Shown piece by piece: positions 50,452-50,888 of a DNA stretch of 50,888 nucleotides. Position 1 is the first letter of the stretch; every line of letters starts with the position of its first letter. The notes beneath the pieces were generated by a model, which had not been told where the DNA came from, ran no database searches, and saw nothing but the letters and a program-made list of their open reading frames with translations. The DNA comes from Candidatus Rokuibacteriota bacterium (GTDB taxonomy: Bacteria > Methylomirabilota > Methylomirabilia > Rokubacteriales > CSP1-6), in contig QHTB01000206.1 in the NCBI GenBank assembly GCA_003220615.1, positions 1 to 50,888 on the forward strand, written 5' to 3'. Both the position numbers and the translations under genes were made by a program.

Positions 50452-50469
50452 CTGGGTTCGGAAGCTGCC

Positions 50470-50568
50470 TTAGAAGCGGTCGTCCTGCTCGCGGTCGAAA
50501 TCGTCCTGGTACGAGTTGATCTCAGCGTCCATCTTCACTTCGACGAAAGCCGGCGCTTCCCACGTCAT
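50470..50568 (-). CDS. pqqA: PQQ precursor peptide PqqA, copy 3
   Basis: 32 aa with Glu16 and Tyr20 in DAEINSYQDDF and the DREQDDRF tail identical to copy 1; the leader differs (MTWEAPAFVEVKM). The ATG at 50568 has GGAGGTGA 5 nt upstream; the frame is open to 50664 but that part is leader DNA. This copy is the one in canonical place before pqqBCDE. Confidence 0.94.
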   Translation of the reverse strand: MTWEAPAFVEVKMDAEINSYQDDFDREQDDRF

Positions 50569-50619
50569 CGAATCACCTCCGCGAGAGATCCAGCGACTGC
50601 CCACCTCTGAGTGGCTGGC

Positions 50620-50649
50620 ATGATAGACGCCGCCCCGACGGGTCGTCAA
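50620..50649 (-). promoter_or_regulatory. Sigma70-type promoter of pqqA-3/pqqBCDE
   Basis: On the minus strand TTGACG (50649-50644), 18-bp spacer, TATCAT (50625-50620). The leader to the ATG at 50568 is about 45 nt. Confidence 0.6.
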
Positions 50650-50656
50650 GAGGAGC

Positions 50657-50888
50657 CTATTCATTCAACGCCAGGATCGCCACCACCCCGATCAACTCCT
50701 GCATGCCGACGGGCTTCGCCACGTGGTACTGGAACCCCGCTCGCAGCACGCTCGCGCGGTGTTCGGGGCCGGTGTAGCCGGTGAGGGCGGCGGCGGGGGT
50801 GGTGCCACCGCGCTCCGGCGGTAGCGCGCGAACCTGCCCGATCAGCCAGTAGCCGTCCTTCCCCTCCGGCATCGAGAGGTCGCTGAGG
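50657..50888 (-). CDS. Response-regulator receiver domain, C-terminal part (runs off right edge)
   Basis: The last 76 or so codons of a protein entering from the right edge. SDLSMPEGKDGYWLIGQVRA holds the phospho-acceptor Asp loop, ALTGY the conserved Thr and HVAKPVGM the conserved Lys-Pro of receiver domains. The PxxGxxTPAxALTGY and AGFQYHVAKPV style is common in receiver domains at the end of hybrid histidine kinases. It ends 89 bp before pqqA-3 and could regulate the PQQ island, but this is only proximity. Confidence 0.8.
   Translation of the reverse strand, partial: LSDLSMPEGKDGYWLIGQVRALPPERGGTTPAAALTGYTGPEHRASVLRAGFQYHVAKPVGMQELIGVVAILALNE

Noticed and set aside
1..50888. tRNA, rRNA, riboswitch or insertion-sequence transposase
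   Set aside because: Reading the gaps and frames gave no cloverleaf, rRNA segment, known riboswitch core or transposase motif that I could support.

Overview
The window is G+C-rich, densely coded DNA from a free-living, probably soil or subsurface bacterium. It carries hydantoinase and acyl-CoA type catabolism, many c-type cytochromes, a Mo sulfite dehydrogenase and an unusually large set of PQQ-dependent dehydrogenases of the lanthanide type. This mix fits Candidatus Rokubacteria/Methylomirabilota-like genomes. That placement is an inference from gene content; no rRNA or other phylogenetic marker is present.

Left part (1-20 kb), mostly organic-acid and amide catabolism plus transport: an AsmA-like envelope protein (partial), an acyl-CoA dehydrogenase, a carbohydrate-type ABC importer (binding lipoprotein and two permeases, no ATPase in the window), a lactonase-like metallo-hydrolase, hydantoinase/oxoprolinase subunits A and B, a GNAT acetyltransferase with a 2OG-Fe(II) oxygenase, a 73-bp tandem repeat, an MmgE/PrpD-CaiB/BaiF-MFS operon, a patatin phospholipase, a BT1/MFS transporter and an SGNH hydrolase. 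Several genes here have a TANNNT -10 box only 6-8 nt before the start codon, suggesting leaderless mRNAs.

Right part (20-50.9 kb), a PQQ/periplasmic redox island. It has a PQQ sugar (sorbosone-type) dehydrogenase with a di-haem cytochrome, a frameshifted outer-membrane transporter, an LTA-synthase-like membrane sulfatase, and a Rieske protein next to a first PQQ alcohol dehydrogenase. A minus-strand group follows: SoxC-like sulfite dehydrogenase, its cytochrome, a PQQ dehydrogenase fused to an amicyanin-like blue-copper domain, and a His-rich redoxin. After two alpha/beta hydrolases and a PQQ-associated YVTN propeller come DoxX, pqqA-1, a binding-protein/cytochrome c fusion and a third PQQ dehydrogenase. 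Beyond TonB and the remnant of a fifth dehydrogenase lie xoxF-xoxJ-cytochrome-pentapeptide protein, pqqA-2, pqqBCDE and pqqA-3. The window ends inside a response-regulator receiver domain.

How it fits together: the pqqA peptides and PqqBCDE make PQQ. Four full-length dehydrogenases, all with the extra lanthanide-ligating Asp (D-x-D), oxidise alcohols in the periplasm and pass electrons to an unusual variety of candidate acceptors: a free cytochrome, a cytochrome fused to a XoxJ-like protein, a fused blue-copper domain and a neighbouring Rieske protein. Each of the three pqqA genes has its own sigma70-type promoter and is followed by a stem-loop, and each stands at the head of a different downstream unit. 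This repeated pqqA module and the two domain fusions are the most unusual features of the window.
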